From CAVQCX01 sp963711095 (lineage in GTDB: Bacteria; Pseudomonadota; Gammaproteobacteria; Chromatiales; Chromatiaceae): DNA of 64,000 nt. The notes under the pieces were generated by a model that searched no databases, was not told the origin of the DNA, and saw nothing but the letters and a program-made list of their open reading frames with translations. The stretch spans positions 1-64,000 of the forward strand of contig CAVQCX010000004.1 of assembly GCA_963711095.1 (NCBI GenBank), read 5' to 3'. The translations under genes were made by a program, and so were the position numbers. Shown here in pieces: positions 1-8,787 of the stretch (the first letter of the stretch is position 1; each line of letters begins with the position of its first letter).

Positions 1-152
1 CGCCGACCCTCGGCGGGCACGGTCGCCCGCGAGTGCGTCGCGCTCGGGACCGCTCGTCACGCCCGCCCGCCCCTCACGCATCGGCCGCGGCGACACTCGC
101 CTGGTCTGCCAGGCCCCTGGTATCGCCCCCTCGCCAAGAGTTTTCTCGCCGC

Positions 153-176
153 AGACAGGATGAGACAATCCTGTCT
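153..176. other. 9-bp inverted repeat ahead of the first gene
   Basis: Arms AGACAGGAT (153-161) and ATCCTGTCT (168-176) are perfect inverted copies around a 6-base loop, about 80 bases before the DUF4126 gene. It could be an operator or a leader stem-loop. There is no T-run after it, so it does not look like an intrinsic terminator. The rest of positions 1-253 holds no gene I can support on either strand. Confidence 0.35.
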
Positions 177-253
177 CCCCCGCGGACCGGGCGGCTGAGC
201 CGCCACAGCCCGCGGGGACTGAGTGACGCATCCCGCGCCACCGGGAGGCCCAG

Positions 254-952
254 ATGGAAACCGTACAGACCCTGTCGCTGATGCTCGGCACCGCCTGGGC
301 GTCCGGCATCAACCTCTACGCCGCGGTGTTCGTGCTCGGCTATTTCGGGAATACCGGCAGCGTGACCCTGCCGCCCTCCCTGCAGATCCTCTCCGATCCG
401 CTGGTCATGGCCGCCGCCGGCCTGATGTACTGCGTGGAGTTCTTCGCCGACAAGACCCCAGGGGTGGACACCGGCTGGGACGCCATCCATACCTTCATCC
501 GCATCCCCGCCGGCGCGCTGCTCGCCGCCGGGATGGTGCAAGGGATCGATGTCGGCCCGGCCGCCCAATTCGCGGCGTTTCTGGTGGGCGGCGGGCTGGC
601 CGCGACCAGCCACTTCACCAAGGCCGGCGCCCGGGTGCTGATCAACACCTCGCCGGAGCCGTTCACCAACTGGACCGCCTCGGTGGCCGAGGACCTGGCG
701 GTGATTGCCGGGCTCTGGACGGCGCTGCATCACCCCTGGCTGTTCCTCGCCCTGCTGGCGCTGTTCCTGCTGCTGGTGGCCTGGCTGCTGCCGCGGATCT
801 GGCGCGCCCTCAAGCGGCTGGCCCGCGCCATAGGCGACTTCTTCCGGGGCCGGCGCCATCCACCGGCCGAGGAGCCCGCACCGCCCGGCTCGCCCCGCCA
901 GGACATGCTCAAATCGCTCTATCAGGACGCGCGCAAGGACCGGGAATCGTGA
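254..952 (+). CDS. DUF4126 family membrane protein
   Basis: A 232-residue inner-membrane protein. The N-terminal half carries the DUF4126 pattern: a Gly/Ala-rich first helix with SGINLYAA, a stretch with FADKTPGVD, and a second block with TSHFTKAG and NTSPEP. About four or five hydrophobic segments are visible, the last near residues 160-178, followed by a basic and Pro-rich cytoplasmic tail. The molecular function of the family is unknown. The start is an ATG at 254. Its stop overlaps the GTG start of the following thioredoxin-like gene by four bases, which indicates translational coupling in one operon with tlpA-like and hemJ. Family assignment is from recognised sequence pattern; function is not known. 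Confidence 0.8.
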   Translation: METVQTLSLMLGTAWASGINLYAAVFVLGYFGNTGSVTLPPSLQILSDPLVMAAAGLMYCVEFFADKTPGVDTGWDAIHTFIRIPAGALLAAGMVQGIDVGPAAQFAAFLVGGGLAATSHFTKAGARVLINTSPEPFTNWTASVAEDLAVIAGLWTALHHPWLFLALLALFLLLVAWLLPRIWRALKRLARAIGDFFRGRRHPPAEEPAPPGSPRQDMLKSLYQDARKDRES

Positions 953-1462
953 GCCGAGGGTGGTCGGTCGCCGCCCTGGGCCTGCTCCTGGCGCTCGGAA
1001 TGGGCGCCGGGCTCTGGGCGCTCCGGCCCGGGGTCGCGTTCGAGGACCCCCCGCCCGACACCAGCTTCCAGGCCATCGACGGTCGGCAAGATCAGTCTGG
1101 CCGCGCTCCGTGGTCACCCGGTGCTGGTCAATTTCTGGGCGACGACCTGCCGCCCGTGTATCCAGGAGATGCCCCTGCTGGCGCAGCTCTATCGGCGCTG
1201 GTCCGCCAAGGGCCTGGAAGTGATCGGTGTTGCCGCACCCTATGACCGTCCGGACAATGTGGTAACCCTGGCCAGGCGCGAGGCGATCCCCTACCCTGTG
1301 GCGCTGGATCTGACGGGCGCGCTCGCGCAGGCTTTCGGCGGCATTCAGGGCACCCCCACCAGCTTCCTGATCGGCCCGGCCGGTCACGTCCGCCTTCGCA
1401 CACTCGGCCCCTTGGACGGCCCCGGGACCGAGCGCGAGATCGCCGCAATGCTTCAGGAGTAG
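949..1462 (+). pseudogene. TlpA/ResA-type thioredoxin-like protein, frameshifted
   Basis: A membrane-anchored or exported thioredoxin-fold protein of the TlpA family. An N-terminal hydrophobic segment (residues about 5-25) is followed by FEDPPPDTSFQAIDGR in one frame, and the thioredoxin core VLVNFWATTCRPC continues in another. One extra base (the C near 1087, in GGTCGGCAAG) shifts the frame. Removing it gives 171 codons and the usual join DGR-KISLAALRGHPVLVNFW. The active site is CRPC rather than CGPC or CEPC. Such proteins reduce disulfides in periplasmic proteins, for example apocytochromes c. Start GTG at 949 overlaps the upstream stop. Whether the shift is real or a sequencing error cannot be told from one sequence; I favour error. 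Confidence 0.75.
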
Positions 1463-1467
1463 ACACG

Positions 1468-1899
1468 ATGTGGCTCAAAGCCTTCCACCTGATCTTCATG
1501 GTCACCTGGTTCTCGGGGCTCTTCTACCTGCCCCGGCTGTTCGTCTACCACTCCATGTGCGAGGACAGGTTCACCATCGAGCGGTTCAAGATCATGGAGC
1601 GCAAGCTCTATTACGGGATCACCACACCGGGGGCCGTGCTGACCCTGGTATTCGGCGTCTGGATGCTGGTGGACTACGCCTGGGCCGCCTACGGGTCGAT
1701 GCACTGGCTGCACATCAAGCTGGGCCTGGTCGTGCTGCTGCTGGGCTATCACCTGTACTGCGGCAAGCTGCTCGCGGACTTCAAGGCGGAGCGCAACACC
1801 CGCAGCCACCGCTGGTACCGCTGGTTCAACGAGGTGCCGGTGGTGTTTCTGGTCGCGATCGTGCTGCTGGCGGTGGTCGGGCGCGCCAACGGCTGGTAG
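1468..1899 (+). CDS. hemJ: protoporphyrinogen IX oxidase, HemJ type
   Basis: A 143-residue membrane protein of the HemJ/CopD-like family. HemJ oxidises protoporphyrinogen IX to protoporphyrin IX in heme synthesis, in place of HemG or HemY. The sequence opens with MWLKAFHLIFMVTWFSGLFYL, which contains the conserved His and Trp of the first helix, followed by RLFVYH and the loop with MERKLYY. Four transmembrane segments are visible, and a conserved HIKLGLV stretch starts helix 3. Length agrees with the family. It begins five bases after the thioredoxin-like stop and is the last gene of the run. The window also holds hemL, so two steps of tetrapyrrole synthesis are present but not together. Confidence 0.88.
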   Translation: MWLKAFHLIFMVTWFSGLFYLPRLFVYHSMCEDRFTIERFKIMERKLYYGITTPGAVLTLVFGVWMLVDYAWAAYGSMHWLHIKLGLVVLLLGYHLYCGKLLADFKAERNTRSHRWYRWFNEVPVVFLVAIVLLAVVGRANGW

Positions 1900-1911
1900 G
1901 CCGGGAGCGGG

Positions 1912-1948
1912 CCAAAGAAAAACCCGCGCCCTCGGTGGAGGGCGCGGG
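1912..1948 (-). terminator. Rho-independent terminator after the IscA-like gene
   Basis: CCCGCGCCCTC (1923-1933) pairs perfectly with GAGGGCGCGGG (1938-1948) around a 4-base loop. On the minus strand the stem is followed by TTTTTCTTT, so it terminates the minus-strand run ending at 1982. On the plus strand there is no T-run after it, although the hemJ message could also end here. Confidence 0.8.
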
Positions 1949-1981
1949 CTCTCGGGGCCGCATGGGCCGGGTGGGCGACGC

Positions 1982-2359
1982 TCAGCCGCAGCCGCCGCCC
2001 GAGCCGCAGCCGCCGCTGCCGCAGCCACCACCACCGCCGGACGACGGCAGGTTGTTGAACACGAAGCTCGCGTTGCCGTCGCCGCGATCGATGAAGTCGA
2101 TCTCCACCCCGCGCAGGAACTGCATGGCCCCGTCGTCGACCACCAGATTGAACCCGGAGCAGGCGAGGATACCGTCGCGACCGGCATCGATGCGGTCGGT
2201 GAAGCTCATCCCGAAGCTGACGCCGCTGCAGCCGCCGGGGGTGGCGTACACGCGCACACCCTGAACGCCTTCCTCGAGCTGCCCGATGAGCTCGGCGAAC
2301 TTGGTCTCGGCCGCGGTGGTCACGCAAAGATCCTCGGTGGAGAGCGTTTTGGTAAGCAT
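1982..2359 (-). CDS. IscA/ErpA-like iron-sulfur carrier with Cys/Gly-rich tail
   Basis: A 125-residue A-type iron-sulfur carrier (HesB/IscA fold). The first ligand cysteine lies in TPGGCSGVSF, and FVFNN precedes the C-terminus as in the family. The usual CGCG end is replaced by a longer tail of Gly, Ser and four Cys (three CG steps within about 18 residues). Members bind or pass [2Fe-2S] or [4Fe-4S] clusters to target apoproteins in the cytoplasm. I chose the second ATG because a GAGG element lies seven bases before it; an ATG at 2380 would add seven residues. It is followed on its strand by an intrinsic terminator. The widened tail is unusual and may change cluster type or number (inference). 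Confidence 0.82.
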   Translation of the reverse strand: MLTKTLSTEDLCVTTAAETKFAELIGQLEEGVQGVRVYATPGGCSGVSFGMSFTDRIDAGRDGILACSGFNLVVDDGAMQFLRGVEIDFIDRGDGNASFVFNNLPSSGGGGGCGSGGCGSGGGCG

Positions 2360-2441
2360 GGCAGACCCTCGGTTTAGCATGGAAAAAGACGTAAAGTATA
2401 GCAGGATGGGCGCGCAACTTCCATCGCGGCCCCGGGCGACG

Positions 2442-2924
2442 TCAGCTGGGCAGCCGGCCCTTGGCGTCCAAGGTGTAGAGATGGCGCTCGGCGTCGAGCA
2501 GGTGCTGGCCCCAGTGCATCCTGAACCCCCGACGCCAGCCTTCCAGGGCCCGGCCCGGGCCGCCTGCCCCGTCGAGCAGCCGCAGCCCGTGTTTGAGCTC
2601 GCAATAGATATCCGTAAGGTCGTCCGCCAGGCTCCCGGTCATCTGCTGGTCTTCACAGGTAACGTCGAACTCCAGCCAGTAGCCGTCGCGCTCACCCAAC
2701 AGCTCGCGCAGGTGGGAGAACAGCTCGAAGCGGGCGTCCAGGTCGGCCACCAGGCTGTGCCCACCGTCCGCCCCGGGCATCTCCAGGCGCTTGATCGCAG
2801 CATGCAATCTCGGCAGCAGGCCGGCGAGATCCCGCAGCCAGCTGCCGCTACCCAGACCCGCCCGCTCGATCAGCGCGCAATAGTCTCGCGCGATCTCGGC
2901 CATCTCCTGCAGGTCCGGACTCAT
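2442..2924 (-). CDS. DUF5063 family protein
   Basis: A 160-residue soluble, acidic, mainly helical protein with no signal peptide. The arrangement matches the DUF5063 family known from proteobacteria: an N-terminal helix with ARDYCALIE, a middle RLHAAIKRLE, and a C-terminal DIYCELKHGLRLL followed by a block with FRMHWGQHLLDAERHLY. The function of the family is unknown. The ATG at 2924 has GGGAG ten bases upstream. The gene lies between rubredoxin and the IscA-like gene on the same strand and may be cotranscribed with them, though the spacing (about 80 bases each side) is loose. Confidence 0.72.
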   Translation of the reverse strand: MSPDLQEMAEIARDYCALIERAGLGSGSWLRDLAGLLPRLHAAIKRLEMPGADGGHSLVADLDARFELFSHLRELLGERDGYWLEFDVTCEDQQMTGSLADDLTDIYCELKHGLRLLDGAGGPGRALEGWRRGFRMHWGQHLLDAERHLYTLDAKGRLPS

Positions 2925-3010
2925 GTCATGCTCCCGAGGGCTCCCACATGCGTGCACAGCAACAAGTGTAGCCAAGAATCCCGGGCGGGCAGCGGGCAGC
3001 GGGCGGCGAC

Positions 3011-3175
3011 TCACACCTCGACCAGCTCGAAATCCTCCTTGCCGGCGCCGCACTCCGGGCACTTCCAATTGAGCGGGATATCCTCCCACCGCGTGCCGGG
3101 CGGTAGGCCCTCGTCCGGCAGACCGGCGGCTTCGTCGTAGACGAAACCACAAATCACACACATATATTTGTTCAT
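3011..3175 (-). CDS. rubA: rubredoxin
   Basis: A 54-residue rubredoxin. Both metal knuckles are present: CVICG at residues 6-10 and CPECG at 39-43, with conserved aromatic residues (Tyr4, Tyr13, Trp30, Trp37). The four Cys bind one iron atom for one-electron transfer in the cytoplasm. In bacteria rubredoxins serve alkane hydroxylases, oxygen or superoxide detoxification and other partners; nothing here fixes the partner. It starts opposite thiD, 146 bases away, so the intergenic space holds two divergent promoters that I cannot place. Confidence 0.95.
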   Translation of the reverse strand: MNKYMCVICGFVYDEAAGLPDEGLPPGTRWEDIPLNWKCPECGAGKEDFELVEV

Positions 3176-3321
3176 CAGTCCTGCATCCCGGTCCGGTCGC
3201 GCCCAAATGGGCCATGCGGCGCGCGATTCTGCCACGAAGCCTCGAGGATGACCACCGCGGGCCCCGGTCCGCACAGCGCCTGACACCAGGGTAGACTGTC
3301 CGTTTCGGCGATCGCCACCCC

Positions 3322-4122
3322 ATGCACCCAGGATACCCCCCCATAGTGCTCGCCCTCGCCGGCCACGACCCCAGCGGCGGGGCGGGCATTCAGGCCGATA
3401 TCGAGGCGCTCGGCGCCAACGGGGCACTCGCCACCACCGCCGTGACCTGCCTCACGATCCAGGACACCCGCGATGTCCATGGCCTGTCGCCGCTCGATCC
3501 GCAGCTGGTCATCGCCCAGGCCGAGGCAGTGCTGCACGACCTGCCGGTCTCGGTGATCAAGATCGGGCTCATCGGCAGCGCCCCGCTCGCTCGCGCGCTC
3601 GCGCGCTTGCTGGAGCACCAGGCCAGGGGCATCCCGGTGGTGCTCGACCCCATCCTGCGCGCCGGCGGCGGCTCCCCCCTGGCCGACGCTGCCCTGCGCG
3701 GGACACTGCTGGAGGCACTGATCCCGCGCGCGACGCTGGTTACGCCGAATCTGCCGGAGGCGCGCGCACTGGCCGGGGCCGAGACCCCCGACGACTGTGC
3801 CGGCGCGCTGCGCGAGCTGGGCGTGCCCTGGGTGCTGGTCACCGGGACCCACGACGACAGCGCGGCGGTAACCAACCGGCTGTACGGTCCCGACGCACGG
3901 GGCGGCGCCTGGTCCTGGCCGCGACTGCCGCACAGCTATCACGGCTCCGGCTGCACCCTCGCCTCGGCCATCGCCGCCCTGCTCGCCCGGGGACTGGCGA
4001 TGGAGCAGGCGGTGGCTCAGGCCCAGGACTACACCTGGCACGCCCTGGCCGCGGGCTACCACCCGGGTGGCGGACAGTATCTGCCGGAGCGGCTGCCGGG
4101 ACTGCGCCGGGAACGCGGATGA
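3322..4122 (+). CDS. thiD: hydroxymethylpyrimidine (phosphate) kinase
   Basis: A 266-residue ribokinase-fold enzyme that phosphorylates 4-amino-5-hydroxymethyl-2-methylpyrimidine (phosphate) in thiamine synthesis. Visible signatures: AGHDPSGGAGIQAD near the N-terminus, VTCLTIQDT, VLDPI, the LVTPNLPEA block, and the anion-hole and catalytic region with HGSGCTLASAIAA. Length is typical. The last four bases overlap the thiE start (ATGA), so thiD-thiE are coupled. No convincing TPP riboswitch is visible upstream. Confidence 0.95.
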   Translation: MHPGYPPIVLALAGHDPSGGAGIQADIEALGANGALATTAVTCLTIQDTRDVHGLSPLDPQLVIAQAEAVLHDLPVSVIKIGLIGSAPLARALARLLEHQARGIPVVLDPILRAGGGSPLADAALRGTLLEALIPRATLVTPNLPEARALAGAETPDDCAGALRELGVPWVLVTGTHDDSAAVTNRLYGPDARGGAWSWPRLPHSYHGSGCTLASAIAALLARGLAMEQAVAQAQDYTWHALAAGYHPGGGQYLPERLPGLRRERG

Positions 4123-4754
4123 GCGGGCATCGGGGCCCCCTGCGCGGTCTGTATGTGATCAGCGACGGTCCGGACGCCGCGCCGCGCATCGAGCAGGCAC
4201 TGGCCGGGGGCGCTCGCCTGGTGCAGTACCGCGACAAGACCGCCGAGCCGGCCCGCCGGCGCCGCGAGGCCCTCGCGCTACGCGCCCTGTGCCGGCGCTA
4301 CGGGGTGCCGCTGATCATCAACGACGACCTGGCGCTGGCGGCCGAGATCGGCGCCGACGGCGTACATCTGGGCCGCGACGATCCGGCGCTGACAACGGCG
4401 CGGCGCCGCCTCGGTGCGGACGCACTGATCGGGGTGTCCTGCTACAACCGGCTGGAGCGGGCCCTGGCGGCGGCCGCCGCGGGCGCCGACTATTGCGCCT
4501 TCGGCCGGTTTTTCCCCTCGGGCACCAAGCCCGCCGCCGTCCAGGCGGAGCCGGAGCTGCTGCGCCGGGCCAGGCAGGCGCTGCGCCTGCCGCTGGTTGC
4601 GATCGGCGGTATTACCCCCGAGAATGGCGGCGCACTGATCGAGGCCGGCGCCGATATGCTGGCCGTCATAGGCGGCGTGCTCGGGCAGCCGGAGATTTGC
4701 GCCGCCGCCCTCGCCTTCACCCGTCTGTTCGAGCCAGGAGGACAAGCCCGATGA
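4119..4754 (+). CDS. thiE: thiamine-phosphate synthase
   Basis: A 211-residue TIM-barrel enzyme that joins HMP pyrophosphate and thiazole phosphate to thiamine monophosphate. Motifs: GLYVISD at the start, LVQYRDKT, LIINDDLALA, DGVHLGRDD, IGVSCYN, DYCAFGRFFPSGTK and the phosphate-binding VAIGGITPENG. Start ATG overlaps the thiD stop, and its own stop overlaps the hemL start in the same ATGA manner, giving a tight thiD-thiE-hemL operon that links thiamine and tetrapyrrole synthesis. This order is common in gammaproteobacteria. Confidence 0.95.
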   Translation: MSGHRGPLRGLYVISDGPDAAPRIEQALAGGARLVQYRDKTAEPARRRREALALRALCRRYGVPLIINDDLALAAEIGADGVHLGRDDPALTTARRRLGADALIGVSCYNRLERALAAAAAGADYCAFGRFFPSGTKPAAVQAEPELLRRARQALRLPLVAIGGITPENGGALIEAGADMLAVIGGVLGQPEICAAALAFTRLFEPGGQAR

Positions 4755-6034
4755 GCCGCTCACATGACCTTTTTCTCGCCGCGCAGGCCCACATCCCCGG
4801 GGGCGTCAACTCGCCGGTGCGGGCCTTCCGTGGCGTGGGCGGCGACCCGCTGTTCATCGAGCGGGCCTCCGGCGCTTATCTGTTCGACGCGGACGGACGC
4901 CGATACATCGACTACGTCGGCTCCTGGGGGCCGATGATCCTGGGCCATGCCCACCCGGAGGTGATCCAGGCCGTGCAGCAGGCGATCGGGCGCGGGCTGA
5001 GCTTCGGGGCCCCGACCGAGATCGAGACCCGCATGGCCGAGCGGGTCTGCGAGCTGGTGCCCTCCATGGATCTGGTGCGCATGGTCAGCTCCGGCACCGA
5101 GGCGACCATGAGCGCCATCCGACTGGCCCGCGGCTACACCGGCCGCGACCGCATCGTCAAGTTCGAGGGCTGCTATCACGGCCATTCCGACTCGCTGCTG
5201 GTCAAGGCCGGCTCCGGGGCGCTGACCCTGGGCCAGCCCTCCTCGCCCGGGGTGCCGGCGGCGCTCGCCGAGCAGACCATCACGCTCAGCTACAACAATG
5301 CCGAGCAGGTGCGCGAGACCTTCGCCGCCCTGGGCGGGGAGATCGCCTGCATCATCTGCGAGCCGGTGGCAGGCAACATGAACTGCATCCCGCCGGAGCC
5401 GGGCTTTCTCCAGACCCTGCGCGAGGTCTGCGACACCCATGGCACGGTGCTGATCTTCGACGAGGTGATGAGTGGCTTCCGGGTCGCCCTGGGCGGGGCC
5501 CAGGCGCTCTACGGGATGCAGCCGGACCTCACCACCCTGGGCAAGGTGATCGGCGGGGGCATGCCGGTCGGCGCCTTCGGCGGGCGCCGGGAGATCATGG
5601 AGAAGATCGCCCCGCTGGGACCGGTCTACCAGGCGGGCACCCTGTCCGGCAACCCGGTGGCCATGGCGGCGGGACTCGCCACCCTGGAACTGATCGCCGA
5701 GCCCGGCTTCTTCGAGCGCCTGGGCGCTACCACCGAGGCGCTCACCGACGGCCTGCTCGCCATGGCCGAGATCGCCGGTGTCGCCCTGAGCGCAAACCAG
5801 GTCGGGGGGATGTTCGGTATCTTCTTCACCGACGCCGGGCGGGTCAGCGACTTCGCCCAGGCGACCGCCTGCGACCTGGCGCGCTTCAAGGCCTTCTTCC
5901 ATGCCATGCTCCGGCACGGCGTCTATCTCGCCCCCTCGGCCTTCGAGGCAGGCTTCGTCTCGGCCGCCCATAGCGACGAAGACATAGGGGCGACGCTCGC
6001 GGCCGCTGCCGTGGCCTTCGCCGAGATCAGCTAG
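4751..6034 (+). CDS. hemL: glutamate-1-semialdehyde 2,1-aminomutase
   Basis: A 427-residue PLP enzyme that converts glutamate-1-semialdehyde to 5-aminolevulinate, the C5 route to heme, siroheme, cobalamin and bacteriochlorophyll. Signatures: PGGVNSPVRAF at the N-terminus, the substrate-binding SSGTEATMSAIRLARG, YHGHSDSLLVKAGSG, the PLP-contacting LIFDEVMSGFR and the lysine in TTLGKVIGGGMPVGAFGG. Length matches the family. ATG at 4751 overlaps the thiE stop, which decides the start. Confidence 0.96.
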   Translation: MSRSHDLFLAAQAHIPGGVNSPVRAFRGVGGDPLFIERASGAYLFDADGRRYIDYVGSWGPMILGHAHPEVIQAVQQAIGRGLSFGAPTEIETRMAERVCELVPSMDLVRMVSSGTEATMSAIRLARGYTGRDRIVKFEGCYHGHSDSLLVKAGSGALTLGQPSSPGVPAALAEQTITLSYNNAEQVRETFAALGGEIACIICEPVAGNMNCIPPEPGFLQTLREVCDTHGTVLIFDEVMSGFRVALGGAQALYGMQPDLTTLGKVIGGGMPVGAFGGRREIMEKIAPLGPVYQAGTLSGNPVAMAAGLATLELIAEPGFFERLGATTEALTDGLLAMAEIAGVALSANQVGGMFGIFFTDAGRVSDFAQATACDLARFKAFFHAMLRHGVYLAPSAFEAGFVSAAHSDEDIGATLAAAAVAFAEIS

Positions 6035-6106
6035 CGCACCGCTCGCCGGGGGGGCCGGCATCGACCCGGGAGCCGCCGCCTTGAAACGCCTCTCCGCCCC
6101 CCGCCG

Positions 6107-8126
6107 GTGACAGAGCTGCTGCCTCAGCTGCTCAGCTGGATCCAGGCTCATCCGCTCTGGGCGGGCCTGGTCATCTTCCTGGTGGCGATGTCGGAGTCGC
6201 TGGCCGTGGTGGGCATACTGGTGCCGGGCGTGCTGATCATGTTCGGCATAGGCGCCTTGATCGCCACCGGGACCATCGCATTCCCGGTCGCCTTCGCCTG
6301 CGCGGTGGCCGGGGCCGTGACCGGCGACGGACTGAGCTTCTGGCTCGGGCGCCTGCTCAAGGATCGGGTGCACAGCCTCTGGCCGTTCAGCAGGCATCCG
6401 GCGAGCCTGGAGCGGGGCCTGAGCTTCTTCAACCGCTACGGCGGCAAGAGCGTCGCCCTCGGCCGCTTTGTGGGACCGATCCGCGCCATCATCCCGCTGG
6501 TCGCCGGCATGCTGGGGATGTCTCCGGGCCGCTTCCTTCTCGCCAACGTGCTTTCGGCCCTGGCCTGGGCGCCCGCCTACCTGCTGCCCGGCATGGTCTT
6601 CGGCGCCTCCCTGGAGCTCGCCGCCGAGGTGGCGTTCCGGCTGGTCTTCCTGCTGGTGCTGATGGCGCTGCTGCCTTGGGCCGTAGTCTGGCTGGTCCGG
6701 CGGGCCTTTCGCATCCTCCCTTCCCATGCCAGCGCCTGGCTGCAAGCGGTGCTCGGCTGGAGCGCCCTGCACCCTAAGCTCGGCGAGATCGGGCGTGCCC
6801 TCGCCGACCCCGGCCACCCGGAAGCCCGGGGGCTGGCGTTGTTCGCCAGCCTGCTGATCGTCAGCGCCGGTCTGCTGATGCTCCTGGCCGGCGCGCTGCT
6901 CGGCGGTGGATGGCCCTCGGCCCTGGATCGAGCCCTGTTCGAGGGACTGAGCAGCCTGCGCAACCCCTTTGCCGATGACCTCATGGTGTCGTTCTCCAGA
7001 CTTGGGGACATCGCCGTGGTGGCGCCGCTGATTGGCGGCGTGCTGCTCTACCTGGCGCTGCAGCGCCACTGGCGGGCCGCCAACTACTGGCTGGCTGCCG
7101 CGGGCTTCGGTCTGCTCGCCTCGGTGCTGCTCAAGTACAGCCTGCGCATCCCGCGACCGGACTCGGGCATCTCCGGGCTGAGCGCCTATGCGATTTCCGA
7201 GCACCCACGTCATGCGCGCGACGGTGCTCTACGGATTCCTGGCGGTGATGATCGCCCGCGCCCTGCAGGCCCGATGGCGCTGGGTCCCATACAGTGTCGC
7301 CGGGGTGCTGATGGTCACGGTCGCGGTCTCGCGGGTCTATCTGGGGGTGCACTGGCTGTCCGACGTGGTGGCCAGCCTGGCACTGGGGATGGCATGGATC
7401 GCAGCCCTGGGCGTGGCCTATCAGCGCCACGCCCGGGTGGAGACCCACTGGCGGGGCCTGGCCGCCGGGTCGCTCGGCCTGCTGGTGGTCGCCTTCGGCT
7501 GGCAGACCTGGCGGGCCCAGACAGCGGACATCGCACGCTACACCCCCGAGCGCCCGACCCTGGCGATGCCCGAGACGCTATGGTGGGACGCGGGCTGGGC
7601 CGACCTGCCTGCGGTGCGCCAAGACACCCGAGGCCTGGATAGCCATCCCCTGGACCTGCAGTACGCCGGCCCGCTGGACGGGCTGAGCACCAGGCTCCAG
7701 GCCCAGGGCTGGCGGCGCGCGCCTGCCCTGGGCTGGCGCGATCTGCTGGTGCTGCTCTCGCCGAGCCTGCCCCTGGCGCGACTGCCGGTATTGCCGCAGG
7801 TCCACCAGGGCCGGCATGAGCAGCTGGCGCTGGTCAAGGACCTGGACCGCGAGCGCCGGCTGGTGATCCGGCTATGGCGCAGCGCCCTGACCCTGGAGCC
7901 CGGCCAGGCGCCGCTCTGGATCGGCAATGCCGGCATCCAGGAGCGCGCCGAGCTGTTGTCCCTGGTCGGCTATGCCGTGACCAACGAGGACTTCCACGGC
8001 GCCTTCGAGTCTCTGCAGACCGCGCTCAGCGAGGCGGGCTTGACCCTGCGCCGGCCGAGCGCCACCCGGGAGCTGCTGCTGGCGCGCCTCCCGCGGAGCA
8101 TCGCCGGGGCGGGCGCAACGCCGTAG
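6107..8126 (+). pseudogene. DedA (VTT) - PAP2 phosphatase - LssY C-terminal fusion, frameshifted
   Basis: A large inner-membrane protein with three parts. Residues about 30-170 form a DedA/VTT domain (GILVPGVLIMFGIGAL, FNRYGGKSVALGRFVGPIRA). Residues about 270-450 form a PAP2 lipid phosphatase with KYSLRIPRP, FPSTHV and SRVYLGVHWLSDV, the three catalytic motifs. The C-terminal third resembles the LssY C-terminal domain. One extra base near 7193 (GCGATTTCC where GCGTTTCC is expected) falls just before the FPSTHV motif. Removing it gives 673 codons. Proteins with this domain order are known and thought to act in undecaprenyl-phosphate or other lipid-phosphate recycling. Start GTG at 6107 is the first plausible start after hemL; no strong ribosome site is seen. 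Confidence 0.8.
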
Positions 8127-8169
8127 ACGCGGGCGCATCAGGCGGTCAGCGAGAAACGCGGGCCAGGAT

Positions 8170-8787
8170 TCAGCCGGACTCGCCCCAGCGCGGGGTCAGC
8201 CGGTGCTCGATCCCGAGATGGTCGAGCACCCGCCCGACCATGAAATCCACCAGATCCTCCACCGACCGGGGAGCAAAATAGAACCCGGGGCTGGCCGGCA
8301 TGATCACCGCCCCCATACGAGCGAGCTTCAGCATGTGCTCCAGGTGGATCGCCGAGAAGGGGGTCTCCCGTACCATCAGCACCAGCTTGCGCTGCTCCTT
8401 GAGCATCACGTCGGCCGCCCGGTCGATGAGGTCCTGGCAGACCCCCGAGGCGATGCTCGCCAGGGTGCCGGTGGTGCATGGGCAGACCACCATCGCCTCG
8501 GGGGGGTTGGAGCCGCTCGCCACCGGCGCGGTCCACTGCTGGCGCCCGAACACCCGCAGCTGCCCCGGGCCGGCGCCAAAGCGGGCGCTGAGGGCCAGCT
8601 CCGCCTGATCGGCCCGGGCCGGCAGCTCCTCGCCGGCCTCCATGCGCATCACCACCTGGGCGGCCTGGGAGTACATCAGGTACAGGCGTCGCTCGGAGCG
8701 CACCAGGCACTCGATCAGGCGCAGGGCATAGGGCATGCCCGAGGCGCCGGTGATGGCGATCGCGATAGGGCTCGAGGTCTCGCTCAT
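8170..8787 (-). CDS. ubiX: flavin prenyltransferase UbiX
   Basis: A 205-residue enzyme that makes prenylated FMN for the UbiD-type decarboxylase of ubiquinone synthesis. Motifs: AIAITGASGMPYALRLIE near the N-terminus, PCTTGTLASIASGVCQDLI, the RKLVLMVRETPFSAIHLEHM block, and PASPGFYF. Its ATG overlaps the mpl stop (ATGA), so the two are translationally coupled, an arrangement common in gammaproteobacteria. It converges with the DedA-PAP2 gene. Confidence 0.94.
   Translation of the reverse strand: MSETSSPIAIAITGASGMPYALRLIECLVRSERRLYLMYSQAAQVVMRMEAGEELPARADQAELALSARFGAGPGQLRVFGRQQWTAPVASGSNPPEAMVVCPCTTGTLASIASGVCQDLIDRAADVMLKEQRKLVLMVRETPFSAIHLEHMLKLARMGAVIMPASPGFYFAPRSVEDLVDFMVGRVLDHLGIEHRLTPRWGESG

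Noticed and set aside
74..1387. Long minus-strand frame opposite the DUF4126/TlpA genes
   Set aside because: Arg/Gly/Pro-rich product without family pattern; an antisense shadow of GC-rich genes.
3176..3321. TPP riboswitch before thiD
   Set aside because: The 146-base divergent space lacks the conserved CUGAGA and ACCUGA-type core elements.
7188..7200. Programmed frameshift in the DedA-PAP2 gene
   Set aside because: No slippery heptamer with a following stem was seen and three unrelated genes in the window show similar single-base breaks, so error is simpler.
4760..7213. 817-codon minus-strand frame opposite hemL and the DedA gene
   Set aside because: Spans two recognised plus-strand genes and has low-complexity His/Gln/Gly/Arg composition; a codon-bias artefact.
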